Assembly (NCBI RefSeq): GCF_014200175.1
Contig: NZ_JACHBD010000007.1
Span: 124,001 to 188,000, forward strand
Source: Rhizobium lentis
Lineage (GTDB): Bacteria > Pseudomonadota > Alphaproteobacteria > Rhizobiales > Rhizobiaceae
Length of the DNA: 64,000 bases
Direction: 5' to 3'
In this document: positions 54,265-63,621 of the stretch, in pieces
Layout: each line of letters opens with the position of its first letter
Numbering within the stretch: the stretch's first letter is position 1
Notes under the pieces: model-generated
What the model saw: only the letters and a program-made list of their open reading frames with translations
Database searches by the model: none
Told to the model about the DNA's origin: nothing
Program-made: the position numbers and the translations under genes

Positions 54265-55026
54265 ATGAGTGAACCGAGCCTTGCGATCAGTAAATTCAGC
54301 GATCTCGCCAACCCGACACGGTTTCTGGCGCTGGCGGCACGCGTCATTCCGTGGCTGGCCGGTTTCACCGCCCTCTGTTTCGCGGTCGGCCTCTTTCTCA
54401 GCTTTTCCACCGAAGGCGATTACCAGCAGGGCGAGACGGTGCGCATCATGTATGTCCATGTGCCTGCCGCCTGGCTTTCGATGCTATGCTACACGATCAT
54501 GAGCATCTCGGCGATCGGCACGCTGGTCTGGCGCCATCCGCTGGCCGACGTCTCCGCCAAGACCGCAGCCCCGCTCGGCGCCACCTTCACTCTGCTGGCG
54601 CTCGTCACCGGCTCGCTCTGGGGCAAGCCGATGTGGGGCACCTGGTGGGTGTGGGACGCGCGGCTGACCTCGGTCTTCATTCTCTTTCTGATGTATCTCG
54701 GCCTGATTGCGCTGAGCCGCGCCATCGACGATCCGTCGAAGGCCGCACGGGTCTGCGCCGTGCTCATCCTCGTCGGCTTCGTCAATATTCCGATCATCAA
54801 GTTCTCTGTCGAATGGTGGAACACGCTGCACCAGTCGGCAAGCGTGCTGCGGGTCGGCGGTCCGGCGATCGATCCGGAATTCCTGCGCCCGCTCCTCGTC
54901 ATGGCGATCGCCTTCACCCTCCTCTTCTTCACCTTGCACATCATGGCGATGAGGAACGAGATCTGGCGCCGCCGCATCGCCGCCCAGCGCCGCCTTGCCG
55001 CCCGCATGGCGAGCCGGGAGGAATAG
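54265..55026 (+). CDS. ccmC: Haem lyase-type membrane protein CcmC
   Basis: 253 residues with six predicted membrane helices. The tryptophan-rich GSLWGKPMWGTWWVWDARLTS and the flanking histidines (YVHVPAAWLSM and NTLHQSAS) form the haem-binding site that loads CcmE. MSEPSLAISKFSDLANPTRF begins at the ATG 54265, with AAGGAAGC upstream; longer readings from the other frame are shadows. It follows ccmB by 47 bases and precedes ccmD by 3. Confidence 0.97.
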   Translation: MSEPSLAISKFSDLANPTRFLALAARVIPWLAGFTALCFAVGLFLSFSTEGDYQQGETVRIMYVHVPAAWLSMLCYTIMSISAIGTLVWRHPLADVSAKTAAPLGATFTLLALVTGSLWGKPMWGTWWVWDARLTSVFILFLMYLGLIALSRAIDDPSKAARVCAVLILVGFVNIPIIKFSVEWWNTLHQSASVLRVGGPAIDPEFLRPLLVMAIAFTLLFFTLHIMAMRNEIWRRRIAAQRRLAARMASREE

Positions 55027-55029
55027 GTC

Positions 55030-55197
55030 ATGACGCACGCCTTCTACGTCTACGCCTCCTACGGCTTTGCGGCCCTCGTGACGGTCGCCGTCACCTTCTG
55101 GACCTGGGCCGACGGTCGGGCGCGCCGCCGCGAACTTGCAGCGCTCGAAGCCGCAGGCATTCGCCGCCGCTCGGCGCGCACGAGGGACGGCGAATGA
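55030..55197 (+). CDS. ccmD: Small haem-exporter protein CcmD
   Basis: 55 residues. [20 protein letters not shown] begins one membrane helix with the FYVYASYG signature of CcmD, and the C-terminus is Arg-rich. CcmD is a small anchor of the CcmABCD complex that helps release haem-loaded CcmE. It lies 3 bases after ccmC and its TGA shares an ATGA with the ccmG start. It is shorter than many gene finders accept and is easily missed. Confidence 0.93.
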   Translation: MTHAFYVYASYGFAALVTVAVTFWTWADGRARRRELAALEAAGIRRRSARTRDGE

Positions 55198-55802
55198 ACG
55201 AGACCCCCGAAACCAGAACCGTCAGGCCGCGCGGACTTGGCCGCTACGCTCTGGCGCTTCTGCCACTGATCGTCTTCGGCGCCATAGCCGCGACCGCCGC
55301 AAAGATGCTCTACGACCAGGATTTCCATGGCAAGACCATCGCCGAAATCCCCTCGGCCCTGATCGGCACCAAGACGCCGGCGCTGAATCTTCCGCCGCTC
55401 GACGGGGCAAACCTGCCGGCGCTCACCGATGCGGCGATCAAGGGCAAGCTGACCCTCGTCAACGTTTTCGCTTCCTGGTGCCTTCCCTGCAGGGACGAAC
55501 ATCCGATCTTGAAGGAACTGGCGAAAGACGGTCGGCTCAACATCGTCGCCATCAATTACAAGGACAAGAACGACAACGCCCTGCGTTTCCTCGGCGAACT
55601 CGGGAATCCCTATCGGGCGATCGGCATCGATCCGAACGGCAAGGCGGCAATCGACTGGGGTGTCTACGGTATCCCGGAAAGCTATCTGGTCGGCGCCGAC
55701 GGCACGATCCTCTACAAGCGCGTCGGTCCCTTCGACGATATTAGCCTGAAGGAAGGGCTGTTTCCGGCGATGGAAAAGGCGCTGGCGAAGCCGGCTTCGT
55801 AA
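55194..55802 (+). CDS. ccmG: Thiol:disulfide interchange protein CcmG/CycY
   Basis: 202 residues. One N-terminal membrane helix (about 19-38) anchors a periplasmic thioredoxin-like domain. The redox motif WCLPCRDE lies near residue 99, and GIPESYLVG is the cis-Pro-region signature of CcmG/DsbE. It keeps apocytochrome c thiols reduced for haem attachment. It overlaps ccmD by 4 bases and ends the visible ccm operon; ccmE, ccmF, ccmH and ccmI are not in this window. Confidence 0.95.
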   Translation: MNETPETRTVRPRGLGRYALALLPLIVFGAIAATAAKMLYDQDFHGKTIAEIPSALIGTKTPALNLPPLDGANLPALTDAAIKGKLTLVNVFASWCLPCRDEHPILKELAKDGRLNIVAINYKDKNDNALRFLGELGNPYRAIGIDPNGKAAIDWGVYGIPESYLVGADGTILYKRVGPFDDISLKEGLFPAMEKALAKPAS

Positions 55803-55843
55803 GTCAAGAAAGACCCTCCGCACAAGGAGGATATCGAGGCAGG

Positions 55844-56431
55844 TTAAGCTCCACCCTGCCAGACCTTGATCGCCTCCACAGGCCAGACCAGCATCAGCAC
55901 GTTCAGCGTCAGATTATCGCGGATGACATAGCCGGTGAAAATCTCAAAGAAGATGGCGATCGCCACCGTGACCGCCACGGGCACCCGTGAGGCGAAAAAG
56001 AAGCCGAGGCACATGAAGGCGGTGTCCATTGCCGAATTCACGATGCTGTCGCCGTAATAATCGAGTGCGATCGTCGCCGTGCGGTAGCGGTCGATGATCA
56101 GCGGCGAATTTTCGAGCAGTTCCCAGCCGGATTCGATCACCAGCGCCAGGAGCAGCCGCGCCGCAAGCGGCTTGTGGCGCAGAACCAGGTGGCCGAGCCC
56201 GTAAAACAGGAAGCCGTGGATGATGTGCGACGGCGTGTACCAGTCGGAAAGATGCTGCGAATTGCCGCTGGTATTGACCCCGCCTTCCCAAAGCTTGACA
56301 TAACCGCAGGCGCAGATCGGCACCCGGCCCATCAGATATTCGGCGACGACCTGGGCGACCAGCACCGCAAGACAGGCGACCAGCCAGAAGCTCTGGTGTC
56401 TGACACGAAATCCGGCGTCCGCTGTGCTCAC
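55844..56431 (-). CDS. DUF2585 membrane protein
   Basis: 195 residues with about five membrane helices. [36 protein letters not shown] (part of residues about 38-73) and [30 protein letters not shown] are DUF2585 signatures. Conserved His, Asp and Glu residues in these loops suggest an enzyme of the membrane, but no reaction is known. It overlaps yciB by 4 bases and is convergent with ccmG. Confidence 0.87.
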   Translation of the reverse strand: MSTADAGFRVRHQSFWLVACLAVLVAQVVAEYLMGRVPICACGYVKLWEGGVNTSGNSQHLSDWYTPSHIIHGFLFYGLGHLVLRHKPLAARLLLALVIESGWELLENSPLIIDRYRTATIALDYYGDSIVNSAMDTAFMCLGFFFASRVPVAVTVAIAIFFEIFTGYVIRDNLTLNVLMLVWPVEAIKVWQGGA

Positions 56432-57072
56432 GTCTCACCGTCCGTTTCCAGGTTGACGCTATGTTTCAGCACCAGCGGCATCTGCGCTAGCGTGAAGATG
56501 ATGGTGATCGGCATCGTGCCCCAGACTTTGAAGGCGACCCAGGTATCGTCGGAAAAATTGCGCCAGACGACTTCGTTGAGCACGGCTAGGAATAGGAAGA
56601 AGACGCCCCAGCGGATGGTAAGCTTGCGCCAGCCCTCTGCATCGAGCTGGAAGGCAGCGTTGAAGACATAACCGAGCAGCGAGCGGCCGAAGGCGAGCCC
56701 GCCCAGCAGCGCGACTCCGAAGAGCGCATTGACGATGGTCGGCTTCATTTTGATGAAGGTCTCGTTCTGCAGCCAGATCGACAGAGAGCCGAAGATAACG
56801 ACGACGATGCCGGAGACAAAGGGCATGATCGGCAAATGGCCGAGCACGATCTTCGACACAATCAGCGAAGTGACCGTCGCTGCCATAAAAAGCGCGGTCG
56901 CGACGAACAGAGGACCGCCCAGTTCCGAAAGGGCAGGAAATCTTTCCACCAGCCATTGACCGCGCAGATTGGCAAAAAAGAAGACCATCAGCGGCCCGAG
57001 TTCCAGCGCCAGTTTCAGCATCGGATGATGGCGGTCGGCCGCGCTCGGCGTGATATCGCTTTCGGTGGTCAT
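56428..57072 (-). CDS. yciB: Inner-membrane protein YciB (septation protein A family)
   Basis: 214 residues with five or more predicted membrane helices. [22 protein letters not shown] and [23 protein letters not shown] match YciB, also annotated IspZ or intracellular septation protein A. The family affects cell-envelope synthesis and division, though the mechanism is unclear. It lies 78 bases after ftsY and overlaps the DUF2585 gene, all on the minus strand. Confidence 0.9.
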   Translation of the reverse strand: MTTESDITPSAADRHHPMLKLALELGPLMVFFFANLRGQWLVERFPALSELGGPLFVATALFMAATVTSLIVSKIVLGHLPIMPFVSGIVVVIFGSLSIWLQNETFIKMKPTIVNALFGVALLGGLAFGRSLLGYVFNAAFQLDAEGWRKLTIRWGVFFLFLAVLNEVVWRNFSDDTWVAFKVWGTMPITIIFTLAQMPLVLKHSVNLETDGET

Positions 57073-57150
57073 GCGTTCTTCGAACCTGCTATTCCTGAAA
57101 ATTCGTTTCCCGACCGTCCCTTGCAGGCTTTCGGCGGCTTATCTGTGGCA

Positions 57151-58725
57151 TCATTGCGGAAGCCCGGCAATGGCATGGGCGAAATCCTCTGCCTCGAACG
57201 GCTCGAGATCGTCGACCCCTTCGCCGACGCCGATGAAATAGACCGGCAGCTTGTGCTTGGCGGAGATCGCGACGAGAATGCCGCCGCGCGCCGTGCCGTC
57301 GAGTTTGGTCATGATCAGCCCGTTGACGCCGGCGACATTGCGGAAGATCTCGACCTGGCTCAGCGCATTCTGCCCCGTCGTGGCGTCGAGCGTCTGCAGC
57401 ACCGTATGGGGCGCATCAGGATCAAGTTTGCCGAGCACGCGCACAATCTTCTCGAGCTCGGCCATCAGTTCGGCCTTGTTCTGCAGGCGACCGGCGGTAT
57501 CGACGATCAGCACGTCGCATTTTTTCGCCTTCGCCTGTTCGAATGCGTCATAGGCAAGACCGGCGGCATCGGCGCCGAGCTTGGTGCCGACGAATTCGGA
57601 ATTGGTCCGCTCGGCCCAGATCTTCAGCTGCTCGATCGCCGCCGCGCGGAATGTATCGCCGGCAGCCAGCATCACCTTCAGCCCGGCGCCTGAAAGCTTC
57701 GCCGCGAGCTTGCCGATCGTCGTCGTCTTGCCGGTGCCGTTGACGCCGACAACGAGAATGACATGCGGCTTGTGCGAGAGGTCGAGCTGCAGCGGCTTGG
57801 CGACCGGCTTCAGCACTTTGGCAATTTCGGATGCCATGATGCGACTGACATCCTCGCCGGTCACATCCTTGCCGTAGCGTTCGGAAGCGAGTGTATCGGT
57901 AACGCGAAGCGCCGTCTCGACGCCGAGATCAGCCTGGATCAGCAGGTCTTCGAGATCCTGCAGCGTCTCGTCGTCGAGCTTGCGCTTGGTGAAGAGCGCA
58001 GTGATCTGGTTGGTGAGCTGCGAGGAGGTGCGCGCAAGGCCGTTGCGCAGTCGCTGGAACCAGCTGAGTTTCGCCTGCGGAGCGATAGGCTGCGGTTCGA
58101 CGATCGCAGGGCCGGTGGCGAAGCCTTTAGGGAGGATCGGAGATTCAGGCTTTGGCTGTTCCGCAGCAGCTTCGGAGGGCTCGCCAGGTGAGATACCCCC
58201 CTCTGCCCTGCCGCGCATCTCCTCGACAAGGGGGGAGATCGGCTGAACGGCGATGTCTTTTTCCGCATCGATCTCAGCAGGGGTTTCCTCCGAGAGCGCT
58301 TCTATTACCTCGGCGGTCTCTTCGACCGAAGCCAGCATGTCAGCCTCCAAACGATCTCCCCCCTTGTCGGGGAGATGTCCCGAAGGGACAGAGACGGGTG
58401 CTTCCACCTCGCTCTCGGCAATTGCCTGCGTCTCTGCTTCAGCTTCGGCCTCCAGCAGTGAAAGCGGCACCAGCCCGAACTCGCTCATCTGATCTGCGGG
58501 AGGCAAAGGCAACGACTCATCGAGGATGTTTAATTCCTCGGCCTCGCCGACATCCGCCGCCGGTCCACCCGCGGTATCCAACTTCTCGGAAAGAACGGGA
58601 TCGTCGGTGACCGGCAGATCTTCGTCGCGCGAGCGCGGCTCGAGTTCCCTTTCCACGGCATCGGGCACGGGCTCTTCAGCCGGCTTGCCGAAGGTAAAGA
58701 CCTTTTTGATGAAACTGAGCGCCAT
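57151..58725 (-). CDS. ftsY: Signal recognition particle receptor FtsY
   Basis: 524 residues. The acidic N-terminal A domain (about residues 1-210) is low-complexity and variable. The NG domain follows with G1 VVGVNGTGKTTTIGKLA, DTAGRLQNK and TKLDGTARGG. FtsY binds Ffh and delivers ribosomes to the Sec translocon. Two copies of a palindromic repeat are read in frame in the A domain, giving ISPLVEEMRGRAEGG (about 163-177) and VSVPSGHLPDKGGDRL (about 110-125). It follows mtaB by 16 bases. Confidence 0.97.
   Translation of the reverse strand: MALSFIKKVFTFGKPAEEPVPDAVERELEPRSRDEDLPVTDDPVLSEKLDTAGGPAADVGEAEELNILDESLPLPPADQMSEFGLVPLSLLEAEAEAETQAIAESEVEAPVSVPSGHLPDKGGDRLEADMLASVEETAEVIEALSEETPAEIDAEKDIAVQPISPLVEEMRGRAEGGISPGEPSEAAAEQPKPESPILPKGFATGPAIVEPQPIAPQAKLSWFQRLRNGLARTSSQLTNQITALFTKRKLDDETLQDLEDLLIQADLGVETALRVTDTLASERYGKDVTGEDVSRIMASEIAKVLKPVAKPLQLDLSHKPHVILVVGVNGTGKTTTIGKLAAKLSGAGLKVMLAAGDTFRAAAIEQLKIWAERTNSEFVGTKLGADAAGLAYDAFEQAKAKKCDVLIVDTAGRLQNKAELMAELEKIVRVLGKLDPDAPHTVLQTLDATTGQNALSQVEIFRNVAGVNGLIMTKLDGTARGGILVAISAKHKLPVYFIGVGEGVDDLEPFEAEDFAHAIAGLPQ
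58189..58244 (-). repeat. Palindromic repeat inside ftsY, copy 1
   Basis: Contains ATCTCCCCCCTTGTCGAGG on the minus strand, a near match to copy 2. It is read in frame as residues about 161-179 of FtsY. This ISPL...EGG peptide type is familiar from rhizobial intergenic repeat elements. Confidence 0.75.
58351..58402 (+). repeat. Palindromic repeat inside ftsY, copy 2 (inverted)
   Basis: ATCTCCCCCCTTGTCGGGG on the plus strand matches copy 1 at 25 of 26 bases in the core, in the opposite orientation. It is read in frame as residues about 108-125 of FtsY. A second arm, GTCCCGAAGGGAC, is itself palindromic. Confidence 0.75.
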
Positions 58726-58741
58726 GAGAATTCCGTGAAAG

Positions 58742-60013
58742 TCAGGCCGCTGCGGCCGTCAATTGCATGTCGAGATGCTTGCCATTGTGGCCGGTGATGG
58801 TGGCCGGCACAAGTTCGCCGGGGCAGAGGCCGGCGGCTGCAACCAGCGTGAAGTTCTCGGTATGCGCCAGGCCGTTGTTTTCGACGAGCAGCCACTGCCG
58901 GGTTCCGATCATGCCGTCGAGATGGGATTGATGGAGCTTATGTCCAGTGGCGCGCAGCCGTGCGGCACGATCCTTGACCAGCGATCGGTCGAGCTGCGGC
59001 ATGCGGGCGGCCGGCGTGCCGGGACGCGGGCTGTAGGGGAAAACATGCAGATGCGCGATGCCGGCTTCTTCGGCGAGCCGCACCGCATTGCCGAACATTT
59101 CCTCGGTTTCCGTCGGGAAGCCGGCGATCATATCGGCGCCGAAGCTCATTTCGGGGCGGAGACGCCGCGCATCCTCGATGAAGCGCAGCGCATCGGCGCG
59201 CGAATGCCGGCGCTTCATCCGCTTCAGAATCATGTCGTCGCCATGCTGCAGCGACAGATGCAAATGCGGCATGAAACGCGATTCTTCGGCGATGAGATCC
59301 ATCAGATGAGCATCGGCCTCGATGCTGTCGATCGAGGAAAGCCTGAGACGGCGAATATCCGGGATCTGCTTCAAGAGCGTCTTCGCCAGAAGCCCGAGCG
59401 TCGGCGCTCCCGGCAGGTCGCCGCCATAGCTGGTGGCATCGACGCCGGTCAGGACGATCTCGCGATAACCGCTGTCGGCGAGCTTGCGGGCCTGATCGAC
59501 GACGGCTCCCATCGGCACGGAGCGGGAATTGCCGCGGCCATAGGGGATGATGCAGAAGGTGCAGCGGTGGTCGCAGCCGTTCTGCACCTGGATGAAGGCA
59601 CGCACGTGGCCGTCGATGTGCCTGACCATCTGCGGCGCCGTCGCCTTGACGCTCATGATGTCGTTGACGCGCAACTTCTCTTCGGCCGAAACGCCGAAAT
59701 CCGGCAGGCTGCGATAGGAAGCGCTCGAAAGCTTCTCCTCATTGCCGAGCACCGCATCGACCTCTGCCATTTCGGCAAAGGTCTGTTTTTCCGTCTGCGC
59801 GGCGCAGCCGGTGACGATGATGCGGGCATGCGGATTGTCGCGCCGCGCTCGGCGGATCGCCTGGCGAGCCTGGCGCACGGCCTCTCCGGTCACCGCGCAG
59901 GTATTGACCAGGATGGCATTGTTGAGCCCGGCCTTCTCGGCCTGCGCCTTCATCACTTCGGATTCATATGTGTTGAGGCGGCAGCCGAAGGTAATGACCT
60001 CGATGCCGCTCAC
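58742..60013 (-). CDS. mtaB: tRNA t6A37 methylthiotransferase MtaB
   Basis: 423 residues. MtaB turns t6A37 into ms2t6A37 in tRNA. The N-terminal domain has [17 protein letters not shown] and GCAAQTE cysteines for one cluster; the radical-SAM motif is [15 protein letters not shown]; a TRAM domain ends the protein ([12 protein letters not shown]). It overlaps dapF by 4 bases. Its substrate t6A is made by TsaD, encoded 50 kb away in this window. Confidence 0.95.
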   Translation of the reverse strand: MSGIEVITFGCRLNTYESEVMKAQAEKAGLNNAILVNTCAVTGEAVRQARQAIRRARRDNPHARIIVTGCAAQTEKQTFAEMAEVDAVLGNEEKLSSASYRSLPDFGVSAEEKLRVNDIMSVKATAPQMVRHIDGHVRAFIQVQNGCDHRCTFCIIPYGRGNSRSVPMGAVVDQARKLADSGYREIVLTGVDATSYGGDLPGAPTLGLLAKTLLKQIPDIRRLRLSSIDSIEADAHLMDLIAEESRFMPHLHLSLQHGDDMILKRMKRRHSRADALRFIEDARRLRPEMSFGADMIAGFPTETEEMFGNAVRLAEEAGIAHLHVFPYSPRPGTPAARMPQLDRSLVKDRAARLRATGHKLHQSHLDGMIGTRQWLLVENNGLAHTENFTLVAAAGLCPGELVPATITGHNGKHLDMQLTAAAA

Positions 60014-60915
60014 TGCGCCTCCGCCCCTCGGGTATCATCGCGCGACCAGAGGCCGGTTGAAGGATCGAGCCTGCCCGACCATTCCCACTCGGCCGGACCG
60101 GTCATGATGACGTGATCGTCGCGCTCGCGCCATTCGATCGAAAGTGTCGCCGGCGGCTTGGCGCTTGCCACATTGATCGTCACCGTGCGGCCGGTGCGGC
60201 CGGTGCGCGCGGCGCTGACGGCGGCGGAACAGGCGGCCGAACCGCAGGCAAGCGTCAATCCCGCGCCGCGCTCCCAGGTGCGCGTCGTCAAGGATGTCGG
60301 CGAGGTCACCTGCGCGAGTGTTATATTGGCGCGCTCGGGAAACATCGGATGGTTTTCGAGCAGTGGCCCGAAGCGGGCGAGATCATAGGACATCACGTCC
60401 TTGTCCACCCAGAAGATCGCATGCGGGTTGCCCATCGACATGGCCGAAGGCGAATGCAGCACCGGATTGTCGATCGGGCCGATCTGCAGCTCGATGCGGC
60501 TGGTATCGTGGAATTCTTCGGCCAGCGGGATCTTGTCCCAATCGAAGACCGGCCGGCCCATATCGACGGAAATCGTCCCGTCCTCGTGCTCGACGGCATT
60601 GAGGATGCCGGCGACCGTCTGGAAGGTGAAGGCCTTCCGGCCGGTCTCGGCGGCAAGCGCCTGCACGACGCAGCGTGTGCCGTTACCGCAGGCCTGCGCC
60701 TTCGAACCATCGGAATTCAGGATATCGATGAAGGCATCGGTGCCATCGGCCTTCGGATCATGGATCGCCATGATCTGGTCGAACTCGGTCTCAGGATCGG
60801 CATTGAGCGCGACCGCCGCCGCGGGCGTCACCTTGTCCGGCCGGCCACGCATGTCGACGACCAGGATCTTGTTGCCAAGCCCGTTCATCCTCGCGAATTC
60901 GACCGTTGCGCTCAT
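60010..60915 (-). CDS. dapF: Diaminopimelate epimerase
   Basis: 301 residues. DapF converts LL- to meso-diaminopimelate for lysine and peptidoglycan. The two catalytic cysteines are in [13 protein letters not shown] and [12 protein letters not shown]. The ATG at 60915 ([15 protein letters not shown]) has ACGGAATGATACT upstream; the frame is open to 61065 without conserved sequence. First gene of dapF-mtaB-ftsY. A 7-bp inverted repeat (60934-60940 with 60949-60955) lies in its leader. Confidence 0.96.
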   Translation of the reverse strand: MSATVEFARMNGLGNKILVVDMRGRPDKVTPAAAVALNADPETEFDQIMAIHDPKADGTDAFIDILNSDGSKAQACGNGTRCVVQALAAETGRKAFTFQTVAGILNAVEHEDGTISVDMGRPVFDWDKIPLAEEFHDTSRIELQIGPIDNPVLHSPSAMSMGNPHAIFWVDKDVMSYDLARFGPLLENHPMFPERANITLAQVTSPTSLTTRTWERGAGLTLACGSAACSAAVSAARTGRTGRTVTINVASAKPPATLSIEWRERDDHVIMTGPAEWEWSGRLDPSTGLWSRDDTRGAEAQ

Positions 60916-61027
60916 AGTATCATTCCGTCCGTGTTTCCGCTGTATATGGCGGAAATGCGAAGGAATTACCAGTGGGTGAGTGCCGGGCAGCCATTGCCGC
61001 CGGCCGCCCTTGCGAGGCAGTCCGGCT

Positions 61028-61231
61028 TTACCGCTCAGTACCGTTGGAATTGAAGGACACCGCATGCGCCTCGACGATGGCGGCAGTGATGACCTTTCTC
61101 AGCTCGTAGACCAGCGAGCGGGATCGTTTGCGATCCAGATTCTGTGCCGCCTTTGCAAGACTAAGGCCTTCATTCAGAACAATATGATGAGCCCGCGCCA
61201 GTGCCCAGCTCTCAATATCAGCATTGATCAT
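61028..61231 (-). CDS. Small protein of unknown function
   Basis: 67 residues beginning [21 protein letters not shown], with helical segments such as [17 protein letters not shown] and [21 protein letters not shown] lies 7 bases before the ATG at 61231. The composition looks coding and the helix-turn pattern could be a small DNA- or protein-binding domain, but I do not recognise a family. It sits 112 bases before dapF on the same strand and may head its operon. Confidence 0.55.
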   Translation of the reverse strand: MINADIESWALARAHHIVLNEGLSLAKAAQNLDRKRSRSLVYELRKVITAAIVEAHAVSFNSNGTER

Positions 61232-61652
61232 TCGATATCTCCGCCGGATCATCCGGCATCAAGGATATTCACGAATCATTTTACAGGATGCAGTTAAGTA
61301 GAAAGTAGAATCACAAGTGGAATATTTTGCAACTGGGCTCCATCGCGAATTGGGGCCGCCGGCCGGAATTTTTACTGTGACATATACGCGAAAGGGCATC
61401 CGAAACTTCCGCGAGGCGACCATCCCACGCATTCGCCTTGACTTTCGCGCGGCTTTCCTGTTTATCGCGCCCAATCCGCGACGAGCCGCATGACTCCGAG
61501 CCGCCGACCGGGACCTGAGATCCCGGAGGTCAACACCCGACAGCGCGATGCGCCCTCGGGTGCCTTTTGGCTTTGCGTCTTGTTTTCGTCAAGGAAAAGC
61601 ACGACGTTTCCGGGCAGATCGAACCCGCCCGAAACGTATCAAGGAAGAGCCG
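61232..61652. promoter_or_regulatory. Long leader and promoter region of ffh
   Basis: 421 bases without a supported gene. A sigma70-like promoter is visible: TTGACT at 61438-61443 and TTTATC at 61461-61466, spacing 17. The transcript would have a leader of about 180 bases. A short open frame on the minus strand (61259-61474) is not convincing. Confidence 0.5.
61508..61562 (+). promoter_or_regulatory. Two-hairpin leader structure upstream of ffh
   Basis: CCGGGA (61508-61513) pairs with TCCCGG (61521-61526). A second hairpin pairs CACCCGA (61534-61540) with TCGGGTG (61556-61562) and an inner GCGC/GCGC, with a 2x2 internal loop. It is followed by CCTTTTGGCTTT. The layout could be an attenuator or an mRNA stability element, and would regulate ffh. 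Confidence 0.45.
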
Positions 61653-63236
61653 ATGTTTGAAAACCTCCAGGACCGTCTTGGATCCATTCTGAATGGACTG
61701 ACAGGCCGTGGCGCGCTTTCGGAAGCCGATGTTTCCGCAGCGCTGCGCGAGGTTCGCCGTGCGCTGCTGGAGGCCGACGTCGCGCTCGACGTCGTGCGTT
61801 CCTTTACCGACCGCGTGCGTGAAAAGGCCGTCGGCGCCGAGATCCTGAAGTCGATCAAGCCCGGCCAGATGGTGGTCAAGATCGTCCATGACGAACTGAT
61901 CGAGATGCTGGGCGGCGAAGGCGTCGGCATCGACCTGCATGCGCCCGCTCCCGTCGTCGTCATGATGGTCGGCCTGCAGGGCTCCGGCAAGACGACGACG
62001 TCAGCCAAGATCGCCCATCGGCTGTCGACGCGCGAGAAGAAGAAAGTGCTGATGGCGTCGCTCGACACGCGCCGTCCGGCAGCCCAGGAGCAGCTTCGCC
62101 AGCTCGGCGCCCAGGCCAGCATCGACACGCTGCCTGTTATCGCTGGCCAGTCGCCGACCGATATCGCTGCCCGTGCGGTGCAGGCGGCCAAGCTCGGCGG
62201 CCATGACGTCGTCATCCTCGACACTGCCGGCCGCACCCATATCGACGAACCCTTGATGGTCGAGATGGCCGACATCAAGAAGCGTTCGAACCCGCATGAA
62301 ATCCTGCTGGTCGCCGACAGCTTGACCGGTCAGGATGCCGTCAACCTCGCCCGCAATTTCGACGAACGCGTCGGCATCACCGGCCTCGTGCTGACCCGCA
62401 TGGACGGCGACGGCCGCGGCGGCGCCGCCCTTTCGATGCGCGCCGTCACCGGCAAGCCGATCAAGCTGATCGGCGTCGGCGAGAAGATGAGCGAGCTCGA
62501 GGAGTTCCATCCCCGCCGCATCGCCGACCGCATTCTCGGCATGGGCGACATCGTCTCGCTCGTCGAGCGCGCGGCGGAAAATATCGACGCCGAGAAGGCG
62601 GCTGCCATGGCCGCCAAGATGGCCAAGGGCAAGTTCGATCTCGACGACCTCGCCGACCAGCTGCGCCAGATGCAGAAGATGGGCGGCATGGGCGGCATCA
62701 TGGGCATGATGCCCGGCATGGCAGGCATGAAGGACAAAATGGCCGCCGCCGGCCTCGACGACAAGCTTTTCGGCCGCCAGATCGCCATCATCCAGTCGAT
62801 GACCAAGGCCGAGCGCGCCAATCCAGACCTGCTCAAGCATTCGCGCAAGAAGCGCATCGCCGCCGGCTCCGGCACCGATGCCGCCGCCATCAACAAGCTT
62901 CTGAAGATGCACCGCCAGATGGCTGACATGATGAAGATGATGGGCGGCAAGGGCAAAGGCGGCATGATGAAGCAGATGATGGGCGGCCTTGCCGGCAAGA
63001 TGGGGCTTGGCGGCCTGGGCGGTATGGGCGGCGGCATGCCCGATCTCTCGAATATCGACCCTAAGCAGCTCGAAGCCCTGCAGAAGCAGGCCGAAGCGGC
63101 GGGGCTTGGAAAGCCGGGTGGGGGTATGCCCGGTCTCGGCGGTCTGCCGGGTGGTTTGCCGGGCCTCGGCGGCGCCAAGCTGCCGGGCCTCGGCGGTGGT
63201 TTCCCGGGATTGCCCGGTTTGCCGAAGAAGAAGTGA
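61653..63236 (+). CDS. ffh: Signal recognition particle protein Ffh
   Basis: 527 residues, longer than E. coli Ffh. The N domain begins MFENLQDRLGSILNGLTGRG, and the G domain has GLQGSGKTTTSAKIA, DTAGRTHIDE and TRMDGDGRGGAA. The M domain is Met-rich (GMGGIMGMMPGMAGMKDKM) for binding signal peptides and 4.5S RNA. A Gly/Leu/Pro-rich tail (about residues 450-527) extends it. AAGGAAGAGCCG precedes the ATG at 61653; an upstream in-frame start is not used. Pairs with FtsY, encoded 3 kb away. Confidence 0.97.
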   Translation: MFENLQDRLGSILNGLTGRGALSEADVSAALREVRRALLEADVALDVVRSFTDRVREKAVGAEILKSIKPGQMVVKIVHDELIEMLGGEGVGIDLHAPAPVVVMMVGLQGSGKTTTSAKIAHRLSTREKKKVLMASLDTRRPAAQEQLRQLGAQASIDTLPVIAGQSPTDIAARAVQAAKLGGHDVVILDTAGRTHIDEPLMVEMADIKKRSNPHEILLVADSLTGQDAVNLARNFDERVGITGLVLTRMDGDGRGGAALSMRAVTGKPIKLIGVGEKMSELEEFHPRRIADRILGMGDIVSLVERAAENIDAEKAAAMAAKMAKGKFDLDDLADQLRQMQKMGGMGGIMGMMPGMAGMKDKMAAAGLDDKLFGRQIAIIQSMTKAERANPDLLKHSRKKRIAAGSGTDAAAINKLLKMHRQMADMMKMMGGKGKGGMMKQMMGGLAGKMGLGGLGGMGGGMPDLSNIDPKQLEALQKQAEAAGLGKPGGGMPGLGGLPGGLPGLGGAKLPGLGGGFPGLPGLPKKK

Positions 63237-63252
63237 AAGGATCGTTTGCCCC

Positions 63253-63573
63253 ATGATTGATCCGGACGTCAAAGCCCAGCTCGCGAGCTACCGTCAGTCG
63301 ATCGACAACATCGATGCCGCTCTCGTGCACATGCTGGCCGAACGCTTCCGCTGCACCAAAGAGGTCGGCGTGCTGAAGGCCAAATACAATCTGCCGCCGG
63401 CCGATCCGGCGCGCGAGGAATACCAGATCGAACGCCTTCGCCAGCTGGCGAAAGCGGCCAATCTGGACCCGGATTTCGCCGAGAAGTTCCTGAACTTCGT
63501 CATCAAGGAAGTCATCCGGCATCATGAGCAGATCGCTGCGGATCACGCTGAACAGAGCGCCGCAGCCCGATAA
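63253..63573 (+). CDS. Chorismate mutase (AroQ-type)
   Basis: 106 residues, all-helical. LASYRQSIDNIDAALVHMLAERFRCTKEVGVLKAKYNLPPADPAREE (part of residues about 9-55) matches the AroQ family, with Arg and Lys residues for chorismate binding. It rearranges chorismate to prephenate, the first step to phenylalanine and tyrosine. It lies between ffh and rpsP, a rhizobial gene order. The ATG at 63253 follows ffh by 16 bases. Confidence 0.93.
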   Translation: MIDPDVKAQLASYRQSIDNIDAALVHMLAERFRCTKEVGVLKAKYNLPPADPAREEYQIERLRQLAKAANLDPDFAEKFLNFVIKEVIRHHEQIAADHAEQSAAAR

Positions 63574-63621
63574 CCATACCGCCTCACGAAGCGGTCAAGA
63601 AAAGCCTAAGGAGTAAAGAAC

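Noticed and set aside
61259..61474. 71-residue open frame on the minus strand before ffh
   Set aside because: It is basic, lacks a ribosome site and covers the predicted ffh promoter. No recognisable domain.
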